A DNA stretch of 64,000 nucleotides. It comes from Paracrocinitomix mangrovi (lineage in GTDB: Bacteria; Bacteroidota; Bacteroidia; Flavobacteriales_D; Crocinitomicaceae). Location of the stretch: the NCBI RefSeq assembly GCF_019740355.2, contig NZ_CP091819.1, positions 3,534,001 through 3,598,000 of the forward strand, written 5' to 3'. Shown here in pieces: positions 16,788 through 26,173 of the stretch; the first letter of the stretch is position 1; each line of letters starts with the position of its first letter. The notes below the pieces were generated by a model. The model had not been told where the DNA came from. It did no database searches and was given only the letters and a program-made list of their open reading frames with translations. The translations under genes and the position numbers were made by a program.

Positions 16788-19118
16788 TTATCGCTTAATC
16801 ACCTTCTCAGTAAGCAAGCCATTTGCAGTAGTAATATGCAGTAAATAGATTCCGTTTGTAAGTTCATCCAAACTCAACCAAACATTATCCATCATTACAT
16901 TTTCTGTATACACTAATCTTCCTTCCAAGTCATAAATGTCAATGCGTTCCATCTGATTGGCCATCACATTTACACCTGTGTTAGTTGGATTAGGGAATAC
17001 TTTTAATGTGCTTTCTTCTTGATTGTCATCAATCCCTACAACACAGTTGGCAGTAATTGAGTAGCAGAAAGTAGTGTCACAACCTTGCGCATCTGTAATA
17101 GTTAAACAAGTTTGATAAACGCCAGGGCTGCTGAATTGGTGATAAGGATACACTTGATTACTTGTTCCTCCATCTCCAAAATCCCATGCATATGAATATG
17201 GTGCAATTCCGCCAAAAGCATATGCGTTGAAATAGAATCCACAACCCATTGAATCTGCCTGGAATCCGAAATCTCCATCTGTTGAACATCCTGTATTGTT
17301 ACCGCAATTAATAGTAACCATTACTGTATAAGTATCTGAACATCCGTTTAATGAATCAATTAGTTGCAACATCACAAGGTAAGTTCCATCTGATGTGTAT
17401 TGGTGTGATGGATACATTGATGTACTGTTAGTTCCATCCCCAAAATCCCAGTAATAATTGTAGTTGAATCCTTGCGAAACAGGGTAGAACCAAACAGAAT
17501 CACATGTAGCAAAAGACTGTGTAAAGCTGGCGTCACACTGGTTATTAACACTACAGTTTGCAGTTAATGTATAGCAGATAGTTGTATCACAACCAGAGTT
17601 ATCTGTAATTGTCAAACAAGGTGTATAGATTCCCGGTGTATTGTACTGATGATATGGATTTGACTGTGTACTTGAAGTTCCGTCTCCAAAATCCCATGTG
17701 TAAGTGTAAGGAGCTGATCCTCCAAAAGCAGTTGAGGTAAAGTAGAATCCACATCCCACCGTATCTGCATAAAATACAAAGTCACCATCTGTTGTGCATC
17801 CACCACTGTTTCCGCAGTTGATTGTTACCATTACAGTATAAGCATCTGAACATCCGTTTAATGAATCAATTAGGTATAACATCACTAAATAGGTACCGTC
17901 TGCAGTGTATTGATGTGACGGAAACATTGAAGTACTAGTAGTTCCGTCACCAAAATCCCAGTAATAATCATAGTTTGAAGCAAGTGAAGTTGGGTAGAAC
18001 CATACTGAATCACATGTTACATATGTTTCTGTAAAACTTGCATCACAAGTAGTTGTGACATTACAGTTTGCTGTTAAAGTGTAGCAAATAGTGGTGTCAC
18101 ATCCTTGAATATCTGTAATTGTCAAGCAAGGTGTATACACCCCGGGAGCACTGTAATTGTGATAGGGATTGGCTTGTGTACTTGAAGTTCCATCCCCAAA
18201 ATCCCATGTGTATGAGTAAGGTGAAGTTCCTCCAAAAGCAGTAGATGTAAAATAGAATCCGCAACCTGAAGTATCAGAAATGAAGGCAAAATCTCCATCA
18301 GTTGTACAACCGTTGTTGTTTCCACAGTTAATGGTTACCAATACTGTGTATGCGTCTGAACATCCGTTTAATGAATCAATTAAATAAAGCACTACTGGAT
18401 AAACTCCGTCAGCAGTGTATTGGTGCGAAGTATACATTGAAGTGCTGGTAAATCCGTCACCAAAATCCCAGTAATAATCATAATTTGCTCCTTGAGAAGT
18501 TGGATAAAACCAAACGGAATCACAAGTAGCGAAAGATTGGGTAAAACTGGCATCACATGAGTTGTTACAATTGGCAACAACAAAGTCGCATACCGTTGTA
18601 TCACATCCTAAATCATCTGTAACCGTTAAACAAACTGAGTATGTTCCGGGTATTGCAAATTGATGATAAGGATGAGCCAGGGTACTAGTACTTCCATCCC
18701 CAAAATCCCATGAGAAAGTGTAAGGAGCGGTTCCTCCAAAAGCAGTTGAAATAAAGTATGTACCACATCCAACAGTGTCAGGATAAGTTACAAAATCTCC
18801 AACTGTAGTGCAGTTTGCTGCACAGTTAATAGTGACGATTGAAGTGTACGAATTAGAGCACATGGCATTTGAATCAATTACTGTAAGTATCACTATGTAG
18901 GTTCCGTTAGCAGAGTAAGGATATACCGGCGACATATCTGTGCTAGAATTTCCATCTCCAAAATTCCAGAAATAGTCAAAATTTGAATTCAGTGTGTCAG
19001 GTGTAAACTGAACTGAATCACATGTGTTGTTTGAAAATGTAAATGAAGCTGTGCACTGTGCATTGGATGTAAAACTCAAGGTCCAAATTGCAATTAGTGC
19101 GAGTAGTAGGCTTTTCAT
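16788..19118 (-). CDS. T9SS-exported protein with eight alternating PKD domains
   Basis: A 776-residue secreted protein. It has a signal peptide (1-20, ending SNAQ), then eight PKD domains with WDFGDG-type cores, and a C-terminal T9SS type A sorting domain (about 705-776, VFPNPTN then GIYLLHITT and a closing KVIKR). The PKD units alternate between two kinds: an A type (CDASFT...DSLNGCSD...TINC) and a B type (CTTDGDF...GCDTT...TANC). Together they form four A-B pairs of roughly 165 residues. Regular Cys residues suggest disulfides. It is probably cell-surface attached or secreted, with a structural or adhesive role. Confidence 0.9.
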   Translation of the reverse strand: MKSLLLALIAIWTLSFTSNAQCTASFTFSNNTCDSVQFTPDTLNSNFDYFWNFGDGNSSTDMSPVYPYSANGTYIVILTVIDSNAMCSNSYTSIVTINCAANCTTVGDFVTYPDTVGCGTYFISTAFGGTAPYTFSWDFGDGSTSTLAHPYHQFAIPGTYSVCLTVTDDLGCDTTVCDFVVANCNNSCDASFTQSFATCDSVWFYPTSQGANYDYYWDFGDGFTSTSMYTSHQYTADGVYPVVLYLIDSLNGCSDAYTVLVTINCGNNNGCTTDGDFAFISDTSGCGFYFTSTAFGGTSPYSYTWDFGDGTSSTQANPYHNYSAPGVYTPCLTITDIQGCDTTICYTLTANCNVTTTCDASFTETYVTCDSVWFYPTSLASNYDYYWDFGDGTTSTSMFPSHQYTADGTYLVMLYLIDSLNGCSDAYTVMVTINCGNSGGCTTDGDFVFYADTVGCGFYFTSTAFGGSAPYTYTWDFGDGTSSTQSNPYHQYNTPGIYTPCLTITDNSGCDTTICYTLTANCSVNNQCDASFTQSFATCDSVWFYPVSQGFNYNYYWDFGDGTNSTSMYPSHQYTSDGTYLVMLQLIDSLNGCSDTYTVMVTINCGNNTGCSTDGDFGFQADSMGCGFYFNAYAFGGIAPYSYAWDFGDGGTSNQVYPYHQFSSPGVYQTCLTITDAQGCDTTFCYSITANCVVGIDDNQEESTLKVFPNPTNTGVNVMANQMERIDIYDLEGRLVYTENVMMDNVWLSLDELTNGIYLLHITTANGLLTEKVIKR

Positions 19119-19267
19119 AAATGAGGTTTTTTAATTTTTGACACTCAATAAACGCATGATTAATTTATTGGTTGTCTATTAGTTAGTTTCAAGAGTGTAA
19201 ACGGAGGTGGGAAATAGAGTGGGGGGGTATAGTGTTACAAAAGTTGAATTAATAATTATATTTAACT

Positions 19268-19936
19268 ATGAAAAATTTAGTTGTAATAATTGCTCTTTGT
19301 ACGGGTGCGATAGCTTTTGGGAAAAAAGTTCAAGTTGAAGTGGTGTATAATCAAACTTCAGATAAATCAGGTTCTGAATTATATGTTGCTCAAAGTATAA
19401 AATTTAAATATCAAAAAGTTGAGTACACCATTGCGGCTGCTGATTCAACCTATAAAAACTGGACAATCACAGGTAAAAAAGGAGATGATTTGGGTACAAT
19501 TAAATACCATCAAAAAGAAATTCAGAACGAGGTAACAAATGAAACGGAAGTACTCAGATATTGGGACGTAAATGTAAAAGGCAGTGGCACTGTAACAGTT
19601 GATCTTACAACAAAATCAGGTGATCAATTTGTGCTATCCGGTAGAAATAGTTCAAGTGAGAAAATAAGAGTTTTGCCTTTGTATAGTTGGAGTTTGAACA
19701 ATGATTGTAATTGTGAATTTGCCTTAATGGAAAAAACAATCAGTGAAGATCATTTTGATCAAGTAAATGGACATTATAAAATTGAAAACAATTTTGCAAA
19801 AGGTGAAAGACTGGACAAATATGGTTCAAATTCTGATTGGGAATTTGACGTTTCAACATTTGTTGCAGATAATGAAATATTTGTAGCGTATGTTTTTTCT
19901 GCAATAACTGCAGATAATTTTAAGCTGTTTAAATAA
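19268..19936 (+). CDS. Secreted hypothetical protein
   Basis: The 222-residue protein has a signal peptide (MKNLVVIIALCTGAIAFG) and a strand-rich mature part. I do not recognise the family, and no T9SS tail or lipobox is visible. It is transcribed divergently from the PKD protein and followed 53 bases later by a strong terminator. Confidence 0.6.
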   Translation: MKNLVVIIALCTGAIAFGKKVQVEVVYNQTSDKSGSELYVAQSIKFKYQKVEYTIAAADSTYKNWTITGKKGDDLGTIKYHQKEIQNEVTNETEVLRYWDVNVKGSGTVTVDLTTKSGDQFVLSGRNSSSEKIRVLPLYSWSLNNDCNCEFALMEKTISEDHFDQVNGHYKIENNFAKGERLDKYGSNSDWEFDVSTFVADNEIFVAYVFSAITADNFKLFK

Positions 19937-19989
19937 TAGCTATTTGATACTTTTCTTTATCTGAAAAGAAAATGAACTAACAATGCATT

Positions 19990-20024
19990 AAAAAAGAGGA
20001 ACTCAATTCGGTTCCTCTTTTTTT
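19990..20024. terminator. Bidirectional rho-independent terminator
   Basis: A perfect stem of at least 12 bases (A-run plus GAGGAAC against GTTCCTC plus T-run) with an eight-base loop at 20003-20010. It lies between two convergent genes and has A/T runs on both sides, so it can serve both. Confidence 0.85.
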
Positions 20025-20067
20025 AATTCAAAGTTATTTTCTGAATTCAAAAGGTAGTTGATTATTT

Positions 20068-21660
20068 TTAATCGTTGAAGTATAATTTTCCTAATTTATA
20101 TTTTGATCCTTTACCGTATTCAGCTAAAAGTAATAGACCATATTCTGTTCTAATAGTCAAGCGGCTATTCAATTTAATTGGAAAGTCTTTTTCCGAATTA
20201 AAAATTGTTTTAAGTGGTAAACCTAAGGCTAAATCACCGTATTTAACTTCACCATCAGCTTGAATGGCGTACATAAAAGGAGGTATGTCGGTGGTGTTTC
20301 CAAATGTTTGTTTGCATTGGTATGTTTGTCCGTCTGTTTCTTTCCATTGGCTACTAGCTGCTTGGTTGTTGTAGATAATATATACCTGATCATCTTTTAA
20401 AAAATGATTGAAGCCGATATAATTAATAGGTTCTCCTTCAATTAAAGTTTCAACTTGTCCCTTAGAAATTTTGTTAGACCACATCATTTTTCCAGTTTTA
20501 CCATCTATTCCGAAAGTTAGAATTGCACCTCTTTTATAGGTGTATTGCCAAATCAGTTTTTCAGTAGTTCCAATGTTTTTTTTAGATGAGCTTTCTGACT
20601 CCATTACCATTACATAATTGCCATTACTTAATTTATAAGTTTCTCTTAACGCAAAATGATCTAAAGATCTATTGTTAAGCTCTTCAGGTTTGCTGTGAAA
20701 GTGACTTAAAACCTGGTCATTTATTAGTTCGAAAGTTTTTGTTTTGATTGTACTTGCATTTTCAATATCAATCATAAAATGCCCCATAATTGCACCCCCA
20801 TAAGAGATGGCTGTAGGAATTACATTTTTATCGTTATAAGTACCAATAAAAGTGAAATTTCCATTTCCATGTGTAAGTATGTCGTAGTGGTAAACATTTT
20901 TTTTGTTTTCAAAACCTACGTCAAATGTTTTAAGTTCTTTACTTGCAGCATTAAATGCGTAAAATCTATTTACCCATTCTTTTTCCAATTCGAATTTATT
21001 CCCAAAAACAACGTTTCCTTCATTGTCAATTGCAGATTGATATCTTGGAACTTTTTGTGAAGGATGATCTAAAGTTTTTAATTCACTGTAAATAAGTGAC
21101 CAATCAGAAGTGTTGTAACACATAATCTCTATTTCGGTTGTGGGAGATTTCTTTCTAAATGCATCTATTCGAATCATCAACAACTTCTTTTTATCAGGAG
21201 ATAATGAGTAACTAAATTCTCCAGGAAAAAATACTTTAGAATATTCGTGCTCCGCTATCCTTTTAAATTCTGTAATCATTCCAGTTTCATCAATGACAAC
21301 TAAAGTTAGTGCCCTTTTTTTAGCTTCTCTGTCCCAAGTTTCATGACACTGGTAAATTGTACCGTCAATGACAAAAGACTTTTCGAAAAATGGATCTCCG
21401 CCATATAAGCCGTACTGACTTTTTACCGGGATTACATCATAAGTGGTTAACTCCTTATTTACCTTGGTGATGTGTTTTGTTGTGCCTTGAGGTCCTTTAT
21501 TGCTCATGAAATAATAAAAGCCATCATCTTCCCCAATAAAATACTCAAATGATGAACCAGCAGGTGATGTCCTTAAGTTTTTCCAATCAAATGATGGAAT
21601 TTGTGCTATTGCAGCACCTGTAATAATTAGTGATAAAAGAGTAGATATTAGACTTTTCAT
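20068..21660 (-). CDS. Secreted hypothetical protein, probable beta-propeller
   Basis: The 530-residue protein has a signal peptide (about 1-19, ending AIAQ). The mature part shows repeated strand patterns with aromatic-Asp-Gly turns, such as FGIDGKTGKMMWSNK (about 393-407), in the style of a propeller. No sorting tail, lipobox or catalytic motif is evident, so it may be periplasmic. It forms its own unit; function is unknown. Confidence 0.6.
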   Translation of the reverse strand: MKSLISTLLSLIITGAAIAQIPSFDWKNLRTSPAGSSFEYFIGEDDGFYYFMSNKGPQGTTKHITKVNKELTTYDVIPVKSQYGLYGGDPFFEKSFVIDGTIYQCHETWDREAKKRALTLVVIDETGMITEFKRIAEHEYSKVFFPGEFSYSLSPDKKKLLMIRIDAFRKKSPTTEIEIMCYNTSDWSLIYSELKTLDHPSQKVPRYQSAIDNEGNVVFGNKFELEKEWVNRFYAFNAASKELKTFDVGFENKKNVYHYDILTHGNGNFTFIGTYNDKNVIPTAISYGGAIMGHFMIDIENASTIKTKTFELINDQVLSHFHSKPEELNNRSLDHFALRETYKLSNGNYVMVMESESSSKKNIGTTEKLIWQYTYKRGAILTFGIDGKTGKMMWSNKISKGQVETLIEGEPINYIGFNHFLKDDQVYIIYNNQAASSQWKETDGQTYQCKQTFGNTTDIPPFMYAIQADGEVKYGDLALGLPLKTIFNSEKDFPIKLNSRLTIRTEYGLLLLAEYGKGSKYKLGKLYFND

Positions 21661-21802
21661 GAGTAGATTGTATTATTAATTCAGGCCGAATATAATACAT
21701 AATTAACTGGACGACAGTTAGATGTTATTGCTACTTTCTAAAAGTTCAATTTGTTGATGTAAAGGAGCAATTGCTGATTAAGCGGTATTTTTTAATTGAG
21801 CA

Positions 21803-22441
21803 TTACTCACTCTCTGCATATGCTCTCAACAATGATTGCAGAAATGTATCTGTGGATTGTGCACCGGAGATTCCATATTTTCTGTCAATTACAAAAAACG
21901 GAACACCCTGTAATCCCAACTGAATTCCTTCTTCAATGTCTCGTTGAACATTGGCTTTGTACATTTCTGTAGTCAGCACATTTTGAACGTCCATTTCATC
22001 CAAACCTACAGAAATTGCAATTTGCAGCAGGTTGGCGTGATCATCCACATTCTTTGCTTCAACAAAGTAGGCATTCATTAATGCTTCTTTCAATTCAAAT
22101 TGTAAGCCTTTTTCTTTGGCTAAATGCAAAAGTCTATGCGCTTTAAAAGTATTGGTGGGAAAAACCTTGTCTAACTGATAATTCAAACCTTCTGTTTCAG
22201 CAGTTTTAGTAACATGTTCATTCATGGATTCAACTTGCTCAATAGGTATCCCTTTATAAGTAGATAAATACTTGCTGATTTTTAAATTTGGATTGGTAAC
22301 TACATCAGGGTTCAATTCATAACTTTTGAATTCAACTGTTACTTCATCTGCATATTTAAACTGTGCTAATGCTTTTTCAAATCTGCGTTTACCAATATAG
22401 CACCATGGACAAACTATGTCACTCCAAATTTCAATTTTCAT
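21803..22441 (-). CDS. DsbA-family oxidoreductase, FrnE-like
   Basis: The 212-residue protein has a thioredoxin-like start IEIWSDIVCPWCYIGKRRF with the redox motif Cys11-Pro-Trp-Cys14, a long helical insertion and a cis-Pro region GVPFFVID (about 179-186). These are features of the FrnE subgroup of DsbA proteins, which are cytosolic here because no signal peptide exists. It is the last gene of the ArsR-AHSA1-AHSA1 operon, 40 bases behind its neighbour, and should be repressed by the same regulator. Confidence 0.88.
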   Translation of the reverse strand: MKIEIWSDIVCPWCYIGKRRFEKALAQFKYADEVTVEFKSYELNPDVVTNPNLKISKYLSTYKGIPIEQVESMNEHVTKTAETEGLNYQLDKVFPTNTFKAHRLLHLAKEKGLQFELKEALMNAYFVEAKNVDDHANLLQIAISVGLDEMDVQNVLTTEMYKANVQRDIEEGIQLGLQGVPFFVIDRKYGISGAQSTDTFLQSLLRAYAESE

Positions 22442-22481
22442 GTGTCTATTGTACGAATAACTACATGATTTCTTACAAGTT

Positions 22482-22955
22482 TTATTCTATTAAATCTGCA
22501 AGTCTTGCCAAAGTTTGCTGACCACCTTCAATAGCTCCATATTCTTCGGCAACTCTTCTCAGTTCTTCAGCTGATCTAAAGATATGACGCATAGTTAATT
22601 CGGTTGAATCATTCATTTCTTTTAGCTTCACTTCCACCTGGAATGAAATGGCTTCTGTGTCTTCATCATCTACATGCTTGTACATGATTAAAGTAGGTTC
22701 GTTGATTTTTACAAATTCAATTTTATTTGGAAAATCAGTTCCATCCGGTCCGTGCATTGTAAACTTCCAAATTCCTCCCTGACTAAATTGATGTTGAAAG
22801 GTGGTAATTGTAAAACCATTGGGTCCAAACCATTTTTCTCTTAATTCTACCTTTGACCAAGCCTCCCAAACCAGGTGAATGGGAGCATTGAACAATCTTG
22901 TATAAGTAATTTCATTGTCTTCAATAACATAAGTTGAAAGGTGAGTAGTGTCCAT
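22482..22955 (-). CDS. SRPBCC/AHSA1-domain protein
   Basis: The 157-residue protein has the AHSA1 (activator of Hsp90 ATPase-like) signature: RLFNAPIHLVWEAWSKVELREKW near the start, a Gly-rich turn, and a C-terminal helix with EGGQQTLARLADLIE. The fold forms a hydrophobic cavity that binds a small ligand. It lies three bases behind a second AHSA1 gene, and the two appear to be ancient duplicates. Confidence 0.88.
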   Translation of the reverse strand: MDTTHLSTYVIEDNEITYTRLFNAPIHLVWEAWSKVELREKWFGPNGFTITTFQHQFSQGGIWKFTMHGPDGTDFPNKIEFVKINEPTLIMYKHVDDEDTEAISFQVEVKLKEMNDSTELTMRHIFRSAEELRRVAEEYGAIEGGQQTLARLADLIE

Positions 22956-22958
22956 TAT

Positions 22959-23447
22959 TTATACTTTTTGCGTTAGTAAAATATCTTCTAATTGGTTCAG
23001 AGCCATGGTTAATCCTTCTTTCATTCCCATTTCTATTACGGTTTTCAAATCATCTGCTGATGCATAATGGGTTACCATAATAACAGTAGTTTGATTATTA
23101 TTTTCGTTGAAATCATTGGAGAACTTTGCCACAGGCATTTCACGATTAGGTTCGCCATTTTCATCACAAAATACGTCTTGACCTGAAAAATGAGTTACCG
23201 GTTTAATAGAGGTGAATTCTGTTAATCCCCAATGCTTTTCTCCTTCGGGTCCAACCATTGCATATAATCTACTTCCTCCCTCAGAAAAGTCCATTTTAGC
23301 AGTTTCTGATTTCCAGGGAGTAGGTGCCCACCACTGATCTAATAATTCAGCTTCTGTCCATGCTCTCCAAACAAGCTTAATGGGAGCATTAAAAGTTCTT
23401 TCAACGGTTAATACATTTTCTTTTACGGTGAATTTTGCTTCGTTCAT
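22959..23447 (-). CDS. SRPBCC/AHSA1-domain protein
   Basis: The 162-residue protein has RTFNAPIKLVWRAWTEAEL near residues 17-35 and a C-terminal helix GLTMALNQLEDILL, both typical of the AHSA1 family. It overlaps the ArsR gene by four bases (ATGA), so translation is coupled to the regulator. ArsR-AHSA1 pairs are common, and the regulator may respond to the ligand or stress that these proteins handle. Confidence 0.88.
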   Translation of the reverse strand: MNEAKFTVKENVLTVERTFNAPIKLVWRAWTEAELLDQWWAPTPWKSETAKMDFSEGGSRLYAMVGPEGEKHWGLTEFTSIKPVTHFSGQDVFCDENGEPNREMPVAKFSNDFNENNNQTTVIMVTHYASADDLKTVIEMGMKEGLTMALNQLEDILLTQKV

Positions 23448-23773
23448 TTTGATTTAGTTTTTAGTTCTTCTAATAGATTATCCAGTTGATTGAATCTTGA
23501 TTCCCACATTTCTTTAAAAGGAGCAATCCATTCAGCAACTTCATTTAGTTTATCTAATTTGGGTTCACAAAATCTTTGTCTGCCTTTTTGAGTGATATCA
23601 ATTAATTGGCATTCTTCAAGAATTTTGATGTGTTGAGATACGGCCGGTCTGCTGATTTCAAACTTCTCTGCTATGCTGTTTAAGCTCATAGGTTCATGAA
23701 CTATTAAGGTTAAAATCTCTCTTCTTGTTGGATCAGCTAAGCCTTGAAAAACATCTCTTTTTAGTGCTCCCAT
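23444..23773 (-). CDS. ArsR-family winged-helix repressor
   Basis: The 109-residue protein carries an ArsR-type winged helix: LADPTRREILTLI (about 12-24), then the recognition helix ISRPAVSQHIKIL (about 39-51) and the wing LIDITQKGRQRFCEP (about 57-71). The classical metal-binding ELCVCDL motif is absent, so it probably belongs to the AHSA1-linked subgroup rather than the metal sensors. Two operator-like palindromes lie on its own promoter, which implies autorepression of the whole four-gene operon. Confidence 0.92.
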   Translation of the reverse strand: MGALKRDVFQGLADPTRREILTLIVHEPMSLNSIAEKFEISRPAVSQHIKILEECQLIDITQKGRQRFCEPKLDKLNEVAEWIAPFKEMWESRFNQLDNLLEELKTKSK

Positions 23774-23783
23774 AATTAAATAT

Positions 23784-23799
23784 GTAAGTATTTGCTTAC
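23784..23799. promoter_or_regulatory. Operator 1 for the ArsR repressor
   Basis: GTAAGTATTTGCTTAC, a 16-base inverted repeat with arms GTAAG/CTTAC, begins 11 bases upstream of the arsR start. It touches the -7 element at 23799 and covers the expected transcription start. A second copy lies 26 bases away. Confidence 0.75.
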
Positions 23800-23830
23800 A
23801 AATATAAATGTAAGTATTTACTTACGCAAA
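23799..23830 (-). promoter_or_regulatory. Promoter of the ArsR-AHSA1-FrnE operon
   Basis: On the minus strand TTTG (23830-23827) is followed after 20 bases by TATATTTG (23806-23799), an exact Bacteroidota-type promoter. The spacer contains operator 2, and operator 1 lies just downstream. Confidence 0.8.
23810..23825. promoter_or_regulatory. Operator 2 for the ArsR repressor
   Basis: GTAAGTATTTACTTAC is a perfect 16-base palindrome lying entirely within the promoter spacer. Its arms match operator 1. Occupation would block RNA polymerase directly. Confidence 0.8.
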
Positions 23831-23869
23831 TAATTTCGAATTTTGTTTGGCGTAATTATCCTATAAGTC

Positions 23870-25972
23870 TTATTCTATCAGTAATCTTTTAGAAAGATTT
23901 TCACCATCAATGGAGATGTTCAGCAAATAAATGCCTTTGGTGAATGGTGTGGCCAGTTCAATTTTGGAAGTGTTATTGTAGGTTGATTCAAAAACTAATC
24001 TTCCGCTCAAATCCCTTAATTCAAGATTTATAAAATCATATTTTTCAGTCAATTGTATATGAACCATGTCTTTAGCAGGATTAGGAAAGATGTTTACAGA
24101 AAATTTTTCTAGTTCATCAGTTCCCATTCCGCTTACCGTGTAGCAGGCAGATGTATCTGTGCAGCCATTTAATTCAATAATTACAGCATAATCCCCATTT
24201 TGTGTTGCAATATATGACTGGTTTGTCGCTCCTGAAATAGCAGACTGTGTAGCGCAGTTGATCCATTGGTAATTTGCACCGAACTGACTGGCAGTTAAAT
24301 TTTGTTGAGATTGGATGACAAATAAATCCGTTTGGTTAATTGTTAAGTTCAATTGAATAGTAGAATCACATCCGGCAGAGGAACCTCCAAAGTATGTATA
24401 TGTTGCAGTGTTATTAGACGCGTAATAGGTAACGCCATCTACCCAGGTCAATGAGTCGCAAGCAAATAGAGAATCGGTTGACGAAGGAGCTGCGCCGTTT
24501 AATGTGAGATTTAGTACAACAGTTGAATCACAACCTGAACTTGATCCACCGACCAAAACATGGGTGGCTGTATTATTTGAGCTATAATAGGTGTTACCAT
24601 CAATCCAAACCAGTGAATCACATGCTGTAATAACATCAACTCCGTTTTGTGATGCTCCGGAAATAGGTATGTTAAGATCATTCACTTGCGTACCGGGGTT
24701 GCCAAATTGAGCATTATTGCTACTACCAACAGTGCAATTAGATTGTGAAGCTGTTGTGGTAACTCCTGGCGCACCGGCTAAAGCTCCGAAAGTAATGTTG
24801 CCAGGTAAACCGGCCTGATTAATCCATAAAACTCCACCACCGCCACCTCCTCCGGGTCCGTTGCAATTTGAGGGTCCTACATTATCAACACTTCCTCCAT
24901 TGGCTCCAGATACATTTACACTTAATCCTCCTGTGTAAGTACCAATGTCTAACAAAACTGTTCCTCCGGCTCCACCACCTCCTGCACCATCTTCAGATAA
25001 AACAGCATTGGATCCGGTAGAAATAATATTATTACTATTTCCTATTAATTCATTGGCAATGATGATGACGATTCCGCCTCCATTTCCTCCGTCTGAATTT
25101 AAGCCTCCGTTATTTTCATGTCCCGCTCCGCCGGCTCCTCCAAGATAAATTTTATTGTCTGTATTGTTGTACGAATTAGCTTTTCCTCCTACACCTGGAT
25201 ATGCTCCTGAGCAATAAAAAGTACCAGCCGCAATTCTTTCTCCACCTTGACCTCCTGCTCCGGCATTGGCACCACCGCCTCCACCTGAATTGTGGTCGTT
25301 TCCTCCACCACCTCCATTTGTTTGTGCACCTCTTCCGGCAGTTTTGTTTGTAATAAAAGTTGCAATTCCCTCTCCTTTTAATGCTCCTTCACCTGATGAA
25401 ATGGCTGCAAAATAATCTGAGATAGGATTCCACCAATCACATCCAAAAGATGAGGTAACAGATCCTCCTCCCATGAAACCTAATCCTTGTACATCAATAT
25501 CCGCATTAAGGGTTAGGCTTCCTTTGCATTTTAATGCTAGAATTCCTCCGCTTGTTCCATCCCAGGCGTTTGCAGTTAATGTTGAAGTGACGGTTGCGTC
25601 ATTGTATTCAGGAACCCTAACTAACTGTACAGCATTTGTAGGGTCGTAAGTTCTTTGAATGGATGAAAGTCCAATTTCTGTTGGGCTAATTATGCTGCAA
25701 ACTGATGTGATTTCATAATTGCCTGCACTGTTTAAATTAACTATGTCTCCAAAGGCAGCTGAGTTTGTTTCGTCCATGTTGGCACCCTTCATTTGAATAA
25801 TTAAAACAAGGTCTCCGGCCGCAAATCCGACGGATGAATTAACAGTTAAACTATTACCACTAATTGCTGAAACAGTTGCGTAATTATTAATGACACCAGA
25901 AATGTTAGTGTTTTGAGCATATGAAATGGACAGAATAAAACTGAGGCTGAGTAGGAGAAAGTTTTTTATCAT
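23870..25972 (-). CDS. T9SS-exported Gly-rich surface protein
   Basis: The 700-residue protein has a signal peptide (about 1-19, ending SYAQ), an N-terminal strand-rich region, a long Gly/Asn-rich section (about 215-385 with several GGGG runs), two short Cys-containing repeats (SGCDSTVVLNLTLNG and AGCDSTIQLNLTINQ, about 475-550) and a T9SS type A tail (about 625-700, FPNPAKD then GIYLLNIS). The Gly-rich part probably forms a parallel-beta or flexible stalk. It should be surface-located; an adhesive role is inferred. Confidence 0.85.
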   Translation of the reverse strand: MIKNFLLLSLSFILSISYAQNTNISGVINNYATVSAISGNSLTVNSSVGFAAGDLVLIIQMKGANMDETNSAAFGDIVNLNSAGNYEITSVCSIISPTEIGLSSIQRTYDPTNAVQLVRVPEYNDATVTSTLTANAWDGTSGGILALKCKGSLTLNADIDVQGLGFMGGGSVTSSFGCDWWNPISDYFAAISSGEGALKGEGIATFITNKTAGRGAQTNGGGGGNDHNSGGGGGANAGAGGQGGERIAAGTFYCSGAYPGVGGKANSYNNTDNKIYLGGAGGAGHENNGGLNSDGGNGGGIVIIIANELIGNSNNIISTGSNAVLSEDGAGGGGAGGTVLLDIGTYTGGLSVNVSGANGGSVDNVGPSNCNGPGGGGGGGVLWINQAGLPGNITFGALAGAPGVTTTASQSNCTVGSSNNAQFGNPGTQVNDLNIPISGASQNGVDVITACDSLVWIDGNTYYSSNNTATHVLVGGSSSGCDSTVVLNLTLNGAAPSSTDSLFACDSLTWVDGVTYYASNNTATYTYFGGSSAGCDSTIQLNLTINQTDLFVIQSQQNLTASQFGANYQWINCATQSAISGATNQSYIATQNGDYAVIIELNGCTDTSACYTVSGMGTDELEKFSVNIFPNPAKDMVHIQLTEKYDFINLELRDLSGRLVFESTYNNTSKIELATPFTKGIYLLNISIDGENLSKRLLIE

Positions 25973-26116
25973 TTTGACGAAGTTTCAGGGCCAACCTAAA
26001 GTTAAAACATTTAAATGGGAATGTCCAGTACTTGATACCATCAATCGAAAAATGAGAACAACTCATATAGATATTATATATATTAAATTTGCTTTGATTG
26101 TATATCTTCTAAACCG

Positions 26117-26146
26117 TTGATAAAGAATCGAATTTATTTACTTTAG
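26117..26146 (+). promoter_or_regulatory. Probable promoter of the PAS-PP2C gene
   Basis: TTG at 26117-26119, 19 bases, then TACTTTAG at 26139-26146, one mismatch from TAnnTTTG. The start codon lies 27 bases downstream. Confidence 0.4.
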
Positions 26147-26173
26147 TTCAAGATTACGTTTTAATTTTTTTGG

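Noticed and set aside
19241-19267. Promoter just before the secreted protein at 19268
   Set aside because: The TTG and TATATTTA are only ten bases apart, too close for this promoter class.
24945-25148. Pro-rich frame opposite the Gly-rich protein
   Set aside because: Pro runs are the complement of Gly codons on the other strand, so this is a shadow.
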